This document shows, in pieces, positions 47,340-57,382 of a DNA stretch of 64,000 nt. The translations under genes and the position numbers were made by a program. The notes under the pieces were generated by a model. It had not been told where the DNA came from. It searched no databases and saw nothing but the letters and a program-made list of their open reading frames with translations. Source of the DNA: Sneathiella glossodoripedis JCM 23214 (lineage in GTDB: Bacteria > Pseudomonadota > Alphaproteobacteria > Sneathiellales > Sneathiellaceae); the NCBI RefSeq assembly GCF_000616095.1, contig NZ_BAMS01000004.1:124001-188000 (forward strand), in the 5' to 3' direction. How positions within the stretch are numbered: the first letter of the stretch is position 1; every line of letters starts with the position of its first letter.

Positions 47340-48436
47340 TTAGTTGGCAAATCTAAAATGCAGAACATCTCCGTCCTGCACAACATATTCTTTACCCTCC
47401 AGACGCATCTGACCGGCTTCCTTGGCTCCGTTTTCTCCTTTATGCGCTACATAAGCGTCATAAGAGATGGTTTCTGCCCGGATAAATCCCTTTTCGAAAT
47501 CGGTATGAATTACGCCCGCGGCCTGAGGCGCCTTGGTTCCCTTGGTGATGGTCCAGGCCCGGCATTCTTTGGGGCCAACAGTGAAATAGGTCACCAGGTC
47601 CAGCAGGTCATATCCGGCGCGAATAATCCGGCCAAGACCGGTTTCCGAAAGACCCAATTCGTCTAAAAATTCCTGCCGTTCTTCATCGTCAAGCTGTGCA
47701 ACCTCCGCTTCGATCGCGGCTGAGATGATGACAACCCCGGCATTCTCTGCTGCGGCCTTTTCCTCAATCAGACGCGAATAGGCGTTACCGGTCGCAGCGC
47801 TGTCTTCATCCACGTTGCACACATACAGAACCGGCTTTGATGTCAATAACTGAAGCCCTTTGAAGGCTTTGATTTCTTCATCTGCCAGCTCAACCACACG
47901 GGCTGGCTTGCCGTCTTTAAGAACGGCCAGTGCCCTGTCGATCAGAGCTGATTGCAAGATGGCTTCTTTATCACCACCGCGCACTTTTTTAACAATGGAT
48001 TCCGCCCGCTTTTCAAGCTTTCAAGGTCCGCCAGCATCAATTCGGTTTCGATTGTCTCAATATCGGATACCGGATCAACCTTCCCGTCAACATGCGTAAT
48101 GTCGTCATCCTCAAAACAGCGGATCACCTGTATAATGGCGTCTACTTCCCTGATATGGGCCAGAAACTTGTTGCCAAGCCCTTCACCACTGGCGGCACCG
48201 CGAACAAGTCCGGCGATATCAACAAAAGTCAACTGTGTCGGGATCAGCTCCTTCGACTTTGCCAGATCTGCCAAGGCTGTCATGCGCGGATCTGGAACAG
48301 GAACCTGACCAAGGTTGGGCTCGATAGTGCAAAACGGATAGTTTTCCGCGGCAGCCTGCGCTGTTTGCGTAAGTGCATTAAACAACGTGGATTTACCAAC
48401 ATTGGGCAAGCCAACAATTCCACACTTAAAGCCCAT
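47340..48436 (-). CDS. ychF: Redox-regulated ATPase YchF/OLA1 (frameshifted)
   Basis: About 366 residues. Obg-family P-loop protein that prefers ATP and binds ribosomes. G1 motif [16 protein letters not shown]3 [24 protein letters not shown] (in two parts), and NVDE in the NKxD position, as in YchF. A TGS domain closes the protein ([14 protein letters not shown] to [16 protein letters not shown]). The frame breaks near 48018, one missing base after LESL next to CTT. It lies 3 bp after pth. Confidence 0.95.
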
Positions 48437-48438
48437 GT

Positions 48439-49047
48439 TTAGTCTCCTTTATCCGCTTTCGCCGGTTTTTTGGGTTTTGGCGGCGCCAGATCCAGTGCGA
48501 CCTTGTTCATAAAGCCGGAACTGTCACCGCGAATAATAAGTTCAATATGTCTGGCAACGCTGTCGGTGATTTGCTCAACCTGCTTTTTCTCGTCTTTTGA
48601 AAAATCTTTCAGCACATAGGAAGAGACAAGGCTCTTGTCACCCGGATGCCCAATTCCCAGACGGATGCGGTTGAACTCTTTACCCATATGGGCATCGATA
48701 GAGCGAATACCGTTATTGCCCCCATGACCACCGCCTTTTTTGACCCGAACCTTACCGAGCGGCAGATCAAGTTCGTCATGCAGGACAATGATGTTTTCCA
48801 AGGGGATTTTGAAAAATCGGGCAGCTTCGCCAACAGCGCGCCCGGATTCGTTCATATATGTATTGGGTTTTAGGGTAATAACTTTTTCACCCGCTATCTG
48901 CGCGTCTGCAGTTAGTCCCTGAAATCGAATGCGTTCAGGCGAAAAGGAATGGCGGCGGATGATCTCATCCACCGCCATGAAACCAAAATTGTGCCGATTT
49001 TCAGCATACCCTTTTCCAGGATTGCCAAGCCCAACCAGCAAAATCAT
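48439..49047 (-). CDS. pth: Peptidyl-tRNA hydrolase
   Basis: 202 residues. Releases tRNA from prematurely dropped peptidyl-tRNA. Family motifs: [24 protein letters not shown], in which Asn and His are catalytic, [19 protein letters not shown], and [27 protein letters not shown]. The C-terminal tail is basic ([14 protein letters not shown]). Placed between rplY and ychF as in many alphaproteobacteria, so it is likely part of one transcript with both. Confidence 0.97.
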   Translation of the reverse strand: MILLVGLGNPGKGYAENRHNFGFMAVDEIIRRHSFSPERIRFQGLTADAQIAGEKVITLKPNTYMNESGRAVGEAARFFKIPLENIIVLHDELDLPLGKVRVKKGGGHGGNNGIRSIDAHMGKEFNRIRLGIGHPGDKSLVSSYVLKDFSKDEKKQVEQITDSVARHIELIIRGDSSGFMNKVALDLAPPKPKKPAKADKGD

Positions 49048-49064
49048 TGGACGTTCCTAATCTG

Positions 49065-49712
49065 TTACTCGCTGTCGTCAGAAGCAGCAGGTGCTTCACC
49101 TTCCGCAGCTTCTTCACCTTCGCCTTCTTCACCATCACCAACGCCACCGCTTGGTGCAGCAATTGTCGCAACTGTAAAGTCACGATCGGTAATAGTTGGC
49201 TCAACATCATTTGGCAGCGTGAAGTCTGAAATATGGATACTGTCACCAATGTCGAATTTGGCCAGATCAACTTCAATGGCTTCCGGAATATGTGTTGCAG
49301 GAACCAGCAGCTCAACTTCATAACGAACAACGTTCAGAACGCCGCCGCGCTTGATACCAGCACATTCGTCTTCGTTGAGGAAGTTCACAGGAACATTAAC
49401 TGCGATTTTTGATTTCGCAGAAACGCGCAGGAAGTCAACATGCACTGGGCTGTCTTTGACAGGGTGAAGCTGAATATCACGTGGCAGAACCTGATGTTTG
49501 TCTTTTCCGACTTCAACGGTGAAGATCTGGGAAAGGAAAGCACCTTTGTTGATGGCTTTGATCAGTTCTTTTGTTTCGATGGAAACAGAAACCGGATCTT
49601 TTTTGTCACCATAAATTACCGCAGGGGTGCGGCCTTCACGACGCAATGCACGGGAGGTCCCCTTTCCAACCCGGTCGCGCTTTTCAGCAATCAGTATTGC
49701 ATTTTCGCTCAT
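49065..49712 (-). CDS. rplY: Ribosomal protein bL25, Ctc/TL5 long form
   Basis: 215 residues from the ATG at 49712, which follows AGGAG; a longer frame to 49748 is rejected. The N-terminal 5S-rRNA-binding domain (AEKRDRVGKGTSRALRREGRTPAVIYG) is followed by the C-terminal beta domain (about 95-190) of the general stress form, and an acidic Glu/Ala tail. It is 17 bp upstream of pth. Upstream lies a 9-bp hairpin. Confidence 0.96.
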   Translation of the reverse strand: MSENAILIAEKRDRVGKGTSRALRREGRTPAVIYGDKKDPVSVSIETKELIKAINKGAFLSQIFTVEVGKDKHQVLPRDIQLHPVKDSPVHVDFLRVSAKSKIAVNVPVNFLNEDECAGIKRGGVLNVVRYEVELLVPATHIPEAIEVDLAKFDIGDSIHISDFTLPNDVEPTITDRDFTVATIAAPSGGVGDGEEGEGEEAAEGEAPAASDDSE

Positions 49713-49734
49713 TACTTTTCTCCTATTAACGAGC

Positions 49735-49757
49735 AACACCGGGAACATCCCGGTGTT
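49735..49757 (-). promoter_or_regulatory. Perfect 9-bp hairpin in the prs-rplY gap
   Basis: AACACCGGG and CCCGGTGTT pair exactly around AACAT. It lies 22 bases before the rplY start, with no T-run on either side, so it is not a simple terminator. It may be a leader structure for bL25 or a processing site between prs and rplY. Purely structural observation. Confidence 0.4.
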
Positions 49758-49806
49758 AGTGATGGCGCTTGCCTCCAGGGGTGCCCGCGCCGACTGACCT
49801 GAACGA

Positions 49807-50742
49807 TTAATCGAACAGGCTGGAAACCGAAGTTTCCTGTGAAATTCGTTTCATCGCCTCACCGATTAAGGGGGCAATCGAAATCTGACGCATCTTCTCA
49901 GAAACCTTGAATGTTTCCGTTGCCAGAATACTGTCAGTTGCAACCATCTCTTCAAGAGCCGAATCCGCAATTCGGGAAATAGCGCCGCCAGACAACACCC
50001 CATGGGTAACATATCCGGCAACGCGCTTTGCACCCTTGTCCATCAGGGCACCTGCCGCATTGCAAAGGGTTCCCGCGCTGTCAACAATGTCGTCAACCAG
50101 AATACAGGTCTGACCCTTGACATCACCGATGATATTCATCACCTCGGAAACACCGGCTCTCTCCCGGCGCTTATCAACGATTGCGAGGTTCGCGTCAAGC
50201 CTTTTGGCAAATGCACGCGCGCGAACAACACCGCCAACATCAGGCGATACAATGGTAATGTCACCACCACGTCCATAATGCTCTTCTATATCTGGTACGA
50301 TAACAGGTGCGGAAAACAAATTATCGGTGGGAATATCAAAGAAACCCTGAATTTGCCCTGCATGCAGATCCATCGTCAGAACCCGGTCGGCACCGGCAGT
50401 CGTAATCAGATTGGCAACTAGTTTCGCTGAAATCGGAGTTCTGGGTCCGGGTTTACGATCCTGCCGCGCATATCCGTAATAGGGAATAACCGCTGTGATT
50501 CGTTTTGCAGATGCTCGGCGCAACGCGTCAATACAAACCAGCAGTTCCATCAAATGGTCGTTTGCCGGATATGATGTCGGCTGAATAACAAAGACATCCT
50601 CGCCGCGCACATTCTCGTGGATTTCCACAAAAATTTCATTATCTGAGAAACGTCGAACTGCCGCTTTTGTCAAAGGGAGTTCCAGGTAGTTAGCCACGGC
50701 ATCTGCAAGAGGCAGATTGCTGTTACCGGATAGGATTTTCAT
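49807..50742 (-). CDS. prs: Ribose-phosphate pyrophosphokinase
   Basis: 311 residues. Makes PRPP from ribose-5-phosphate and ATP, used by the upp and apt products seen elsewhere in this window. Motifs: [24 protein letters not shown], the ATP loop [22 protein letters not shown], and the PRPP-binding segment [20 protein letters not shown]. Start ATG 50742 with a CTAGAGGACC site. The 158 bp upstream to the next gene holds no gene that I can see. Confidence 0.97.
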   Translation of the reverse strand: MKILSGNSNLPLADAVANYLELPLTKAAVRRFSDNEIFVEIHENVRGEDVFVIQPTSYPANDHLMELLVCIDALRRASAKRITAVIPYYGYARQDRKPGPRTPISAKLVANLITTAGADRVLTMDLHAGQIQGFFDIPTDNLFSAPVIVPDIEEHYGRGGDITIVSPDVGGVVRARAFAKRLDANLAIVDKRRERAGVSEVMNIIGDVKGQTCILVDDIVDSAGTLCNAAGALMDKGAKRVAGYVTHGVLSGGAISRIADSALEEMVATDSILATETFKVSEKMRQISIAPLIGEAMKRISQETSVSSLFD

Positions 50743-50900
50743 ATGAACGGTCCTCTAGCCAAAAGGGCTCAGTTCAGTCAATTTTACACATACTTGTAAC
50801 GGGATCATGATAACCGCGTGACCAAGCGGTGCGGAACTTACCAAGGCCGTTGCATCCTGTAAACGCTTTAAACACCAAAAAATGCATCCAGCGCCGGGAA

Positions 50901-51784
50901 CTAGCTTCTTTTATGGCGGAAGTAGCTTTCTTCGACCTGACGAAGCAGTTTTAAAATGCCTTGAGCGCCCCCTCGGGCCGCTGCAACAGCTACTGCACCC
51001 CATGGTCCATTTAAAGTGCCAGCCCTGATTCTGTTTTTTTGTTCGATCTTGCCGACATATTCGCCATTTTGGCGTTCAAGTTGCCATAAGATTGTGACAA
51101 CCTGAGTGCCGCCCATTGGTTGGGTGAGGGAAACCTCTCCTTTGAGGATATATCCCGCTTGCCACATCTCCGGCAGCACTTCAATTCCAAGTGCCGCGAT
51201 TTGGTCCTGCATCGCGGCCGCCAGTGTTTCCGATCCATCACCCGGTGCGCCTTTGACGACTGGAACAAATACGGTCGGTTTTTTCAATGTCTCGAAATTG
51301 ACACCTGACCCCCCTAAAAGGATGTCAATTTCACTGGCACTGCGGATGGTTGCTTCATCAAGGGATATACCAAAAATGCCCGGACCTTCATGAATTTCTC
51401 CAAGTTTTTGCTTGGATACAAGCCCTGTGTCGCGGCCTGCCGGGTCTAAAATACGCCAATTTACGTAGGCGATGTTGTTTTCAAGTATAATATTACTTTC
51501 AACGCTGTAGCGGTTTGCGACCGGGTCACCAGTGAAGGCAGCGATCCCAAGATCTTGAAGTTTTTTTGCGACATCTTCCCTGAGTTTCTGTGTCCATTTT
51601 CAATGGGAGCAACATAAAGGGAAGCGCGTGGGCCGGGTGCTGACTTGTAACTTACTTTTTGCGTTGGCTGAAAAGGACGCTCTAACGGCTGACAACCCGC
51701 GAGCGTGAATGCGCCGAATAAGAAAGCAGCTATGGTCAGTTTATAAAGCACAGGTCGCAAGCAATCCAAGTAAGCAAAGAGCAA
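50901..51784 (-). CDS. Envelope lipoprotein (frameshifted)
   Basis: About 294 residues once joined. A signal peptide with lipobox LAGC ends near residue 31. The frame breaks near 51598 within a run of A/T: adding one base links YVAPIEK to WTQKLREDVAKKLQDLGI. Then come LDEATIRSASEIDILLGGSG and VFVPVVKGAPGDGSETLAAAM. I do not recognise the family. The start could be TTG 51784 or an in-frame GTG nearer the hydrophobic stretch; neither has a strong ribosome site. C-terminal part could be read alone from 51287, which would hide the lipobox. Confidence 0.65.
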
Positions 51785-51855
51785 TGAATATAATCAAATG
51801 AGGCATTCTTTCGTACCAAAATCAGTCAGGTTTTTAACGACAAACTCAAAGCGTG

Positions 51856-52617
51856 TCATCCTTGCAATGCAATTGCTGATATTTGCCGCCCATAGTCATC
51901 CTCATTCCGATGGCACATCCGTCGGTAACTGAAAAAATCCTGTTCATTGGCATAGGTGTCGCGGGCAATTAAATCGACCTGCTTTATTCCAAGATCAAGC
52001 AATTGATCACGCACCAGAGCTGTCAGATCAAACAGAAAATGCCCCTCTTTGGGTGACGGCCTGAAATACTGCTCGCTGCTCTGATTTTTTTCAAGAAAGG
52101 GCGCAGGAAATTCCGGGCCCACCTCGTAGGATTGCTGTTGGATCGCAGGACCAATCGCCGCGCAAATCGAAGTCTTCTTCGCACCTAATTCCAGCATGTT
52201 CTCAATGACATTGGCCGCGATATTACTAAGGGTGCCTTTCCAACCTGAATGCGCAGCCCCGATTACTCTATGGTCAGTATCCGCAAAAAGAATGGGAACA
52301 CAATCTGCGGTCAGAACCCCAAGCGCAATGCCGGGATCACGGGTAACCATTGCATCCGCCTTTTCGCGCAAAAGGACATCAGATTGCTGTGTGATGATTT
52401 CAACTCGGTTGCTGTGAATTTGATACAGCGTCTTGAGTTTGTCCGCATTCAGTTTTTCACAGACGATTTTTTTGTTTTTCTGAACATTCTCTGGTAAATC
52501 GTCCGAGCCTGCCCCGCAGTTCAGCCCCGCATAGACGCCATTTGAAACGCCACCGCGCCGAGTGAAAAACCCATGTGTGACACATGGATCTTTGAGAATT
52601 TCAGACTGGATGATCAT
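51856..52617 (-). CDS. pgeF: Peptidoglycan editing factor / polyphenol oxidase family PgeF
   Basis: 253 residues of the YfiH/PgeF (Cu-oxidase_4, COG1496) family. Metal-binding and catalytic blocks: TRRGGVSNGVYAGLNCG, LTADCVPILFAD, and GAAHSGWKGTLSNI. Members of this group have been linked both to removing misplaced L-Ser in peptidoglycan and to purine nucleoside phosphorolysis; the sequence does not decide. Start ATG overlaps the methyltransferase stop by 4 bases, so it belongs to the lgt operon. Confidence 0.94.
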   Translation of the reverse strand: MIIQSEILKDPCVTHGFFTRRGGVSNGVYAGLNCGAGSDDLPENVQKNKKIVCEKLNADKLKTLYQIHSNRVEIITQQSDVLLREKADAMVTRDPGIALGVLTADCVPILFADTDHRVIGAAHSGWKGTLSNIAANVIENMLELGAKKTSICAAIGPAIQQQSYEVGPEFPAPFLEKNQSSEQYFRPSPKEGHFLFDLTALVRDQLLDLGIKQVDLIARDTYANEQDFFSYRRMCHRNEDDYGRQISAIALQG

Positions 52618-53699
52618 TCCGCAAATCCCGCTGGCTGGACAAGGTTTTTTGAATAAAACGCAAATGCTTTAAACAAAGTACCCATTTCATCACTGCTAAC
52701 CAAGCGCTTTAAATCAGCAGCAATTTTCTGTTTCTGGTTTTCATTGGCGTTTCGCGAAAGGATCATCGCCCGCGCCTCAATTCCAAGCCGCTCCAAAAAC
52801 CGCCCTTGGGAGGAAAGTGCGCTGGATAGTTCACCGCTTTCTTCAACATACTTGCCGAGTTGGCCAAATCTGACATGGGCTGTCAAATCGTTTGCACCGG
52901 GGTTCTGAAGAGGGTCTGTAAAATTGTGATTTCTGACAGCTTGAAAACTGTCGCCAGTATTCGTCTCTTCCGGTCCGTAATCAACGAACAGGGCATATCC
53001 ACCCTGATTTTCTATTCGCTTCGAAAGCTTTTCTACAATCTCCTGTACGGGGGCACTCCACTCAATGATCGTACCGCTCTCATGTTCTTTTGGCGACGGT
53101 AATAGGTTTAGAACTTTCGGCTCCACGGTATCCGCCGTACAAAATTCGAGGGTGTCATCTTTACGAGTGATCCGCCGCTCCTGCCAGCCGCCTTGCATTG
53201 AAATGAACTGGCGGATCGGCAGAGCATCCAGAAATTCATTCCCGATGATGATGAGCGGGGAGTTTTTCGGCAATTCATCAACGGTTTTAAGCCAGGTTAT
53301 GGGATAATCCTTTAACGTCTCTTCCTGCTTTTTGCTGAGTATCTCGCTCTGCTCAATCAGATATATGTCGGCAGCGTCCTGAAATTCCGGCACCAGTTTG
53401 GAACTTCTCAGCGCATCCATCATCAATGTCCCGCGTCCCGGGCCAGTCTCACACAGAATGAATTTCTGCGGGCATCCCAACTTGCTCCAGCTATCTACGC
53501 ACCATAAACCGATCAGTTCGCCAAACATCTGGCTAATCTCTGGTGCGGTTACAAAATCGCCACCGGCACCAAATGGATCAGACTTCTGGTAATAGCCATA
53601 TTGTGGATGCAGCAGCGACAGCTCCATAAACCGATCAAGGGGGAGGGGGCCCTTCTCATCGATTTCATCACATATGATCTGCAGGAGAGCTGAACTCAT
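52614..53699 (-). CDS. SAM-dependent methyltransferase, MidA/NDUFAF7-like
   Basis: 361 residues (COG1565). Family blocks: DRFMELSLLHPQYGYY, FVTAPEISQMFGELIGLW, LCETGPGRGTLMMD as the SAM site, and IIGNEFLDALPIRQF. Mitochondrial NDUFAF7 dimethylates an Arg in complex I; bacterial function is less clear. It sits between lgt and pgeF with 4-base overlaps on both sides, an arrangement seen in many alphaproteobacteria. Confidence 0.95.
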   Translation of the reverse strand: MSSALLQIICDEIDEKGPLPLDRFMELSLLHPQYGYYQKSDPFGAGGDFVTAPEISQMFGELIGLWCVDSWSKLGCPQKFILCETGPGRGTLMMDALRSSKLVPEFQDAADIYLIEQSEILSKKQEETLKDYPITWLKTVDELPKNSPLIIIGNEFLDALPIRQFISMQGGWQERRITRKDDTLEFCTADTVEPKVLNLLPSPKEHESGTIIEWSAPVQEIVEKLSKRIENQGGYALFVDYGPEETNTGDSFQAVRNHNFTDPLQNPGANDLTAHVRFGQLGKYVEESGELSSALSSQGRFLERLGIEARAMILSRNANENQKQKIAADLKRLVSSDEMGTLFKAFAFYSKNLVQPAGFAE

Positions 53700-54502
53700 T
53701 TATTTGCCATCGTCCTTGAAATCAGCCACGCCCCAATGACAATCATCGGCAGGGACAGTAATTGTCCCATCGTTGCACCAGCAAATAAAAACCCAAGATG
53801 AGCATCGGGCTCTCTGAAAAACTCAACAAAGCCGCGTGCAAGGGCGTATCCGATTAAGAATACTCCGGTCAGGAATCCCGGTTTTTGTCCAATTTGTGTA
53901 TTGCGCAGAAACATCATTACAATAAACAGTACGAGTCCCTCGAGCAGGGCTTCATAGATCTGGCTGGGATGGCGGGCCATCGGACCGCCGTTGGGAAAGA
54001 CCATGGCCCAAGGAACGTCCGTTGGCCGCCCAAAAAGTTCAGCGTTAATGAAATTTGCAATCCGGCCAAAAAACAATCCGATGGGTGCGACCGTTGCCAG
54101 CATGTCTGCAAGCTCGAATGTGGGAAGCTTGTGCTTTCGTGCGAACAGCAAGGCGGCAGCGACAACTCCGATAAATCCGCCGTGAAATGACATTCCACCT
54201 TGCCAGACCATCAAAATCTGTGCGGGGTTTTCCAGATAAAATTCGGGTTTGTAAAATAGAACATAGCCCAAGCGGCCACCAAAAATAACACCCAGCGTCG
54301 CCCAGACAAGAAAGTCATCAACCTGTTCGGGCTGAATTGCAGATTCCTTGCTTCGGGCAAAGCGCACCATAAGGCGCCACCCAATCACCAATCCCGCAAT
54401 ATAGGCAAGTGCATACCAGCGGATGGCAAACGGCCCGATGCTGAAAAGGATCGGGTCAATCTCGGGGAAGGACAGGGCTGAAAAATAGGTAAGTAAATTC
54501 AT
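53696..54502 (-). CDS. lgt: Prolipoprotein diacylglyceryl transferase
   Basis: About 268 residues, seven membrane spans. Transfers diacylglycerol to the lipobox Cys of prolipoproteins. Signature: GGLVLFIGRIANFINAELFGRPTD-like segment reads GLFFGRIANFINAELFGRPTD. Also FHGGFIGVV with catalytic His, and HPSQIYEALLEG. Start ATG 54502 or GTG 54511; both are weak sites. The two lipoproteins in this window are its possible substrates. Confidence 0.97.
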   Translation of the reverse strand: MNLLTYFSALSFPEIDPILFSIGPFAIRWYALAYIAGLVIGWRLMVRFARSKESAIQPEQVDDFLVWATLGVIFGGRLGYVLFYKPEFYLENPAQILMVWQGGMSFHGGFIGVVAAALLFARKHKLPTFELADMLATVAPIGLFFGRIANFINAELFGRPTDVPWAMVFPNGGPMARHPSQIYEALLEGLVLFIVMMFLRNTQIGQKPGFLTGVFLIGYALARGFVEFFREPDAHLGFLFAGATMGQLLSLPMIVIGAWLISRTMANK

Positions 54503-54640
54503 GATGTTCACTTTATAGAGGCTGGCGAAAAATCTGCAACAGGAACAGTCGCTGACACCTCTTCAATGTAAAGACTGGTTTCGCAGTTGCAATCAGTTAA
54601 CAGCGGGCCCATATTAGGCTCATCAGTAAAGGACATTGAA

Positions 54641-54931
54641 ATGCAGACAAATTCGAAAATATTTGACGATTTTGCCAGACTGGCTTCGGGTGCTTTGGGA
54701 ACAGCGCAAGGCATGAAAAGTGAGATCGACAATCTTGTTCATCAGCGGATGGAAAAGATCATCGCCAAAATGGATCTTGTGCCGCGTGAAGAATTTGATG
54801 CTTTAAAGGCAATGGTAGTGTCATTGTCGGAAACGGTAGAAGCTCAGGCTGCCGAAATTGAAGCACTGAAGAAATCCGGTGCCAGTAAATCGGCTAAGGC
54901 GAAAACGAGCCGCTCTTCAGCTAAAAAATAG
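54641..54931 (+). CDS. ubiK: Ubiquinone synthesis accessory factor UbiK
   Basis: About 96 residues from ATG at 54641, which follows AAAGGAC. The BMFP (YqiC) domain covers FDDFARLASGALGTAQGMKSE and the coiled coil (VPREEFDALKAMVVSLSETVEA). UbiK trimers with UbiJ support aerobic ubiquinone synthesis. The C-terminal Lys/Ser/Ala tail is typical. Divergent from lgt, and followed by a YbjN-type gene on the same strand. Confidence 0.9.
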   Translation: MQTNSKIFDDFARLASGALGTAQGMKSEIDNLVHQRMEKIIAKMDLVPREEFDALKAMVVSLSETVEAQAAEIEALKKSGASKSAKAKTSRSSAKK

Positions 54932-55165
54932 CACTTATTAAAGCGGCAATTTGATTTTTGCGGCTGAAATGAAATTTATCCACAAGAAATTTCGGTTTTT
55001 GTGTGCTTTAGGCTTGCACCTGTTTTATGGGTTCAGTACGCTACATATATGGATGCTTCAGGTGTGATGCACCACATATGGCCCGAAGCAAAATCCTGTG
55101 CACTGCAGAAAGCCGCTTCTGGCTTGCACTGCAACTGGCGGGATTTTGAAAGAAGGAGAACCGCC

Positions 55166-55672
55166 ATGACGACACTACTTCTCTCCTCCGAAGAAACGGA
55201 TGAACGCAATCCTCTTGATCTTGTTGAAACACTGATTGATCGTAATGACTGGTCTTTTGATCGGCAGGGATCAAATGAATTGACCGTTGGTGTTGAAGGT
55301 AGCTGGTGTCAGTATCATTTGTGGTTTTCATGGCGATCTGACATTCGCTCCATTCATTTTTCCTGCGCCTATGATGTGAAAATCCCGAACAAGGCATATG
55401 ATGTCATCTATGAGCTGTTGGCCATGATGAACGAAAGAATGTTTGTCGGGCATTTTGATACCTGGCGTGAAGAAGGGCTTGTCATGTTCCGGCACGCCTT
55501 GATATTAAACAAGCACGGTGACCTCGCAGACGAACAGGTTCAAACTCTGGTCGAAACAGGGATGAAGGAGCTGGAGAGATTTTATCCAGCCATTCAGTTC
55601 TGCATCTGGGGCGGAAAAACACCGGAAGAAGCGCTGGATGCGGCAATGCTTGAAACAGTAGGTGAAGCCTAG
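55166..55672 (+). CDS. YbjN-domain protein
   Basis: 168 residues from ATG at 55166, preceded by AAGGAGAA; the longer frame from 55001 has no ribosome site and is rejected. The YbjN domain (PF10722) is seen in NPLDLVETLIDRNDWSFDR, the WCQYHLWFSWR segment and the IYELLAMMNERMFVGHFDTW block. YbjN-like proteins are related to type III secretion chaperone folds; in E. coli YbjN affects motility and stress genes. It is 3 bp upstream of proC and likely co-transcribed. Confidence 0.88.
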   Translation: MTTLLLSSEETDERNPLDLVETLIDRNDWSFDRQGSNELTVGVEGSWCQYHLWFSWRSDIRSIHFSCAYDVKIPNKAYDVIYELLAMMNERMFVGHFDTWREEGLVMFRHALILNKHGDLADEQVQTLVETGMKELERFYPAIQFCIWGGKTPEEALDAAMLETVGEA

Positions 55673-55675
55673 AAA

Positions 55676-56485
55676 ATGACAATTTCAATAATGTTGATCG
55701 GCTGCGGCAATATGGGCCGCGCCATGCTTGGTGGCTGGATTGAACAAGGAACTAAGCCCAATGACGTTGTTGTCATTGATCCATCACCGGAAAATCAGGA
55801 AAAAGCAGCGAAAATGGGCTGCCGGGCGTTTTCATCCCCGCTTCTGGTGGAAGAGAATTATCAGCCCAATGTCATTCTGTTAGCTGTGAAACCGCAAATC
55901 ATTGCGGATGTGATAGATAGCTACAAAAAATACACCGATGCGGGTGCGTTGGTGATTTCCATTGCGGCGGGGACGCGGATTAACCGCTTTGAAGACAGTT
56001 TTGGCTCTTCGGCCGCTATTATCCGGACCATGCCTAATACGCCAGCGGCAATTCGCAAGGGAATGATGGTTTCGGTTGGAAATGGCAATGTTCAGGAAAA
56101 GCACCGTAAAATCTGTGATGATCTGATGCGGGCGATTGGGACAACCGCTTGGGTCGAAGATGAGGGGCTAATGGATGCTGTGACAGGGTTATCCGGATCT
56201 GGCCCTGCTTATGTATTCTATATGGTTGAGGCAATGCAAAAAGCGGGTGTGGCAGCGGGACTACCTGAAGATCTGGCGTTGCTTTTGGCCAAAACGACTG
56301 TGGCAGGCGCTGGCGCGCTTGCTTTGGATGCGGCAGAGTCTGTTGAGCAATTGCGGGTAAATGTCACCAGTCCCAATGGGACGACTGCAGCCGGTCTCTC
56401 GGTCCTTATGGCAGAAGATGGTTTGGCTCCCCTTATGGAAAAAACAGTAGCCGCTGCAACTAAAAGATCAAAAGAACTCGGTTAA
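55676..56485 (+). CDS. proC: Pyrroline-5-carboxylate reductase, copy 1
   Basis: 269 residues. Reduces pyrroline-5-carboxylate to proline with NAD(P)H. Rossmann motif LIGCGNMGRAMLGGW, AVKPQIIADV, and the C-terminal signature NVTSPNGTTAAGLSVL. The active-site region TGLSGSGPAYVFYMVEAM is intact. The next gene is a related but diverged copy. It follows the YbjN gene by 3 bp. Confidence 0.96.
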   Translation: MTISIMLIGCGNMGRAMLGGWIEQGTKPNDVVVIDPSPENQEKAAKMGCRAFSSPLLVEENYQPNVILLAVKPQIIADVIDSYKKYTDAGALVISIAAGTRINRFEDSFGSSAAIIRTMPNTPAAIRKGMMVSVGNGNVQEKHRKICDDLMRAIGTTAWVEDEGLMDAVTGLSGSGPAYVFYMVEAMQKAGVAAGLPEDLALLLAKTTVAGAGALALDAAESVEQLRVNVTSPNGTTAAGLSVLMAEDGLAPLMEKTVAAATKRSKELG

Positions 56486-56532
56486 ATCTATTTAAAATTG
56501 AAAATCTAATACCATATACACCTTTTTATAGT

Positions 56533-57364
56533 ATGAGGTGTGGTATGAAGTTCTCTGTTTTATTGGTTGGTTGCGGCAATATGGGCCGCGCAATGCTGAA
56601 CGGTTGGCTGACAAAAGGGCTCAAAGGCGCTTCCGTCTGTGTGGTCAATCGCAGACTGGACGGTTTTGACGAATTTCGCGATCAAGGTTGCCGTTTCTTT
56701 CAGGCCAGTCACGAACTGCCCCGGGAATTCCGCCCCGATGCGGTTATTCTTGCAGTTAAACCCCAAATGATTGTGCCGGTCGCGCGCGATTATTCGGGAT
56801 TTGTTAAGGGAGGGTCATCCTTTCTTTCAGTCGCTGCAGGGACCAAACTTTCTGTACTTGAAGGCGCGCTTGGAGGATGCGGCAGTTATTCGGGCGATGC
56901 CCAATACGCCTGCCGCAATTGGGCGCGGGGTAACCGTATCGGTTCCCAATAAAAACGTAACTCCAGCACAGCGGGAAATGAGTGAAAAACTTCTCTCGGC
57001 CATTGGTAGTACTGCCTGGGTTGAGGATGAAGATCAGATGGATGCGGTTACGGGGGTATCCGGCTCCGGTCCTGCATATGTTTTTTATATGATCGAGGCG
57101 CTTACCGAAGCAGGCGTTAAAAACGGATTACCTCGTGAATTGGCCAATCAGCTTGCCCGCGAAACGGTTGCCGGTGCAGGTGAACTTGCGCGCGTTCAGG
57201 ACACTCCGGTTCGTCAATTGCGTGAAAATGTAACTAGCCCTCATGGAACAACTGCAGCCGGGCTTGAAAAGCTGATGAATCCTGATCATGGGTTGGAACC
57301 GCTTATGGAAGCAACGGTGAAAGCCGCGGCTGATCGCTCCCGAGAGCTCGCTAAAAACGCGTAA
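56533..57364 (+). CDS. proC: Pyrroline-5-carboxylate reductase, copy 2 (frameshifted)
   Basis: About 277 residues when joined. Start ATG 56533, or an in-frame ATG 12 bases later. The same motifs as copy 1 are seen: VGCGNMGRAMLNGW, AVKPQMIVPV, TGVSGSGPAYVFYMIEAL and NVTSPHGTTAAGLEKL. The frame changes between 56862 and 56875 by one extra or two missing bases, between SVLEGAL and DAAVIRAMPNTPAAIGRG. Tandem duplication of proC with about half the residues changed. Either real loss or sequence error; the rest is intact. Confidence 0.9.
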
Positions 57365-57382
57365 TTTCAGGAGGAGGAATTC

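Noticed and set aside
50743-50900. A tRNA gene between prs and the lipoprotein
   Set aside because: Short complementary pieces are present but no cloverleaf, T-loop or acceptor stem could be built.
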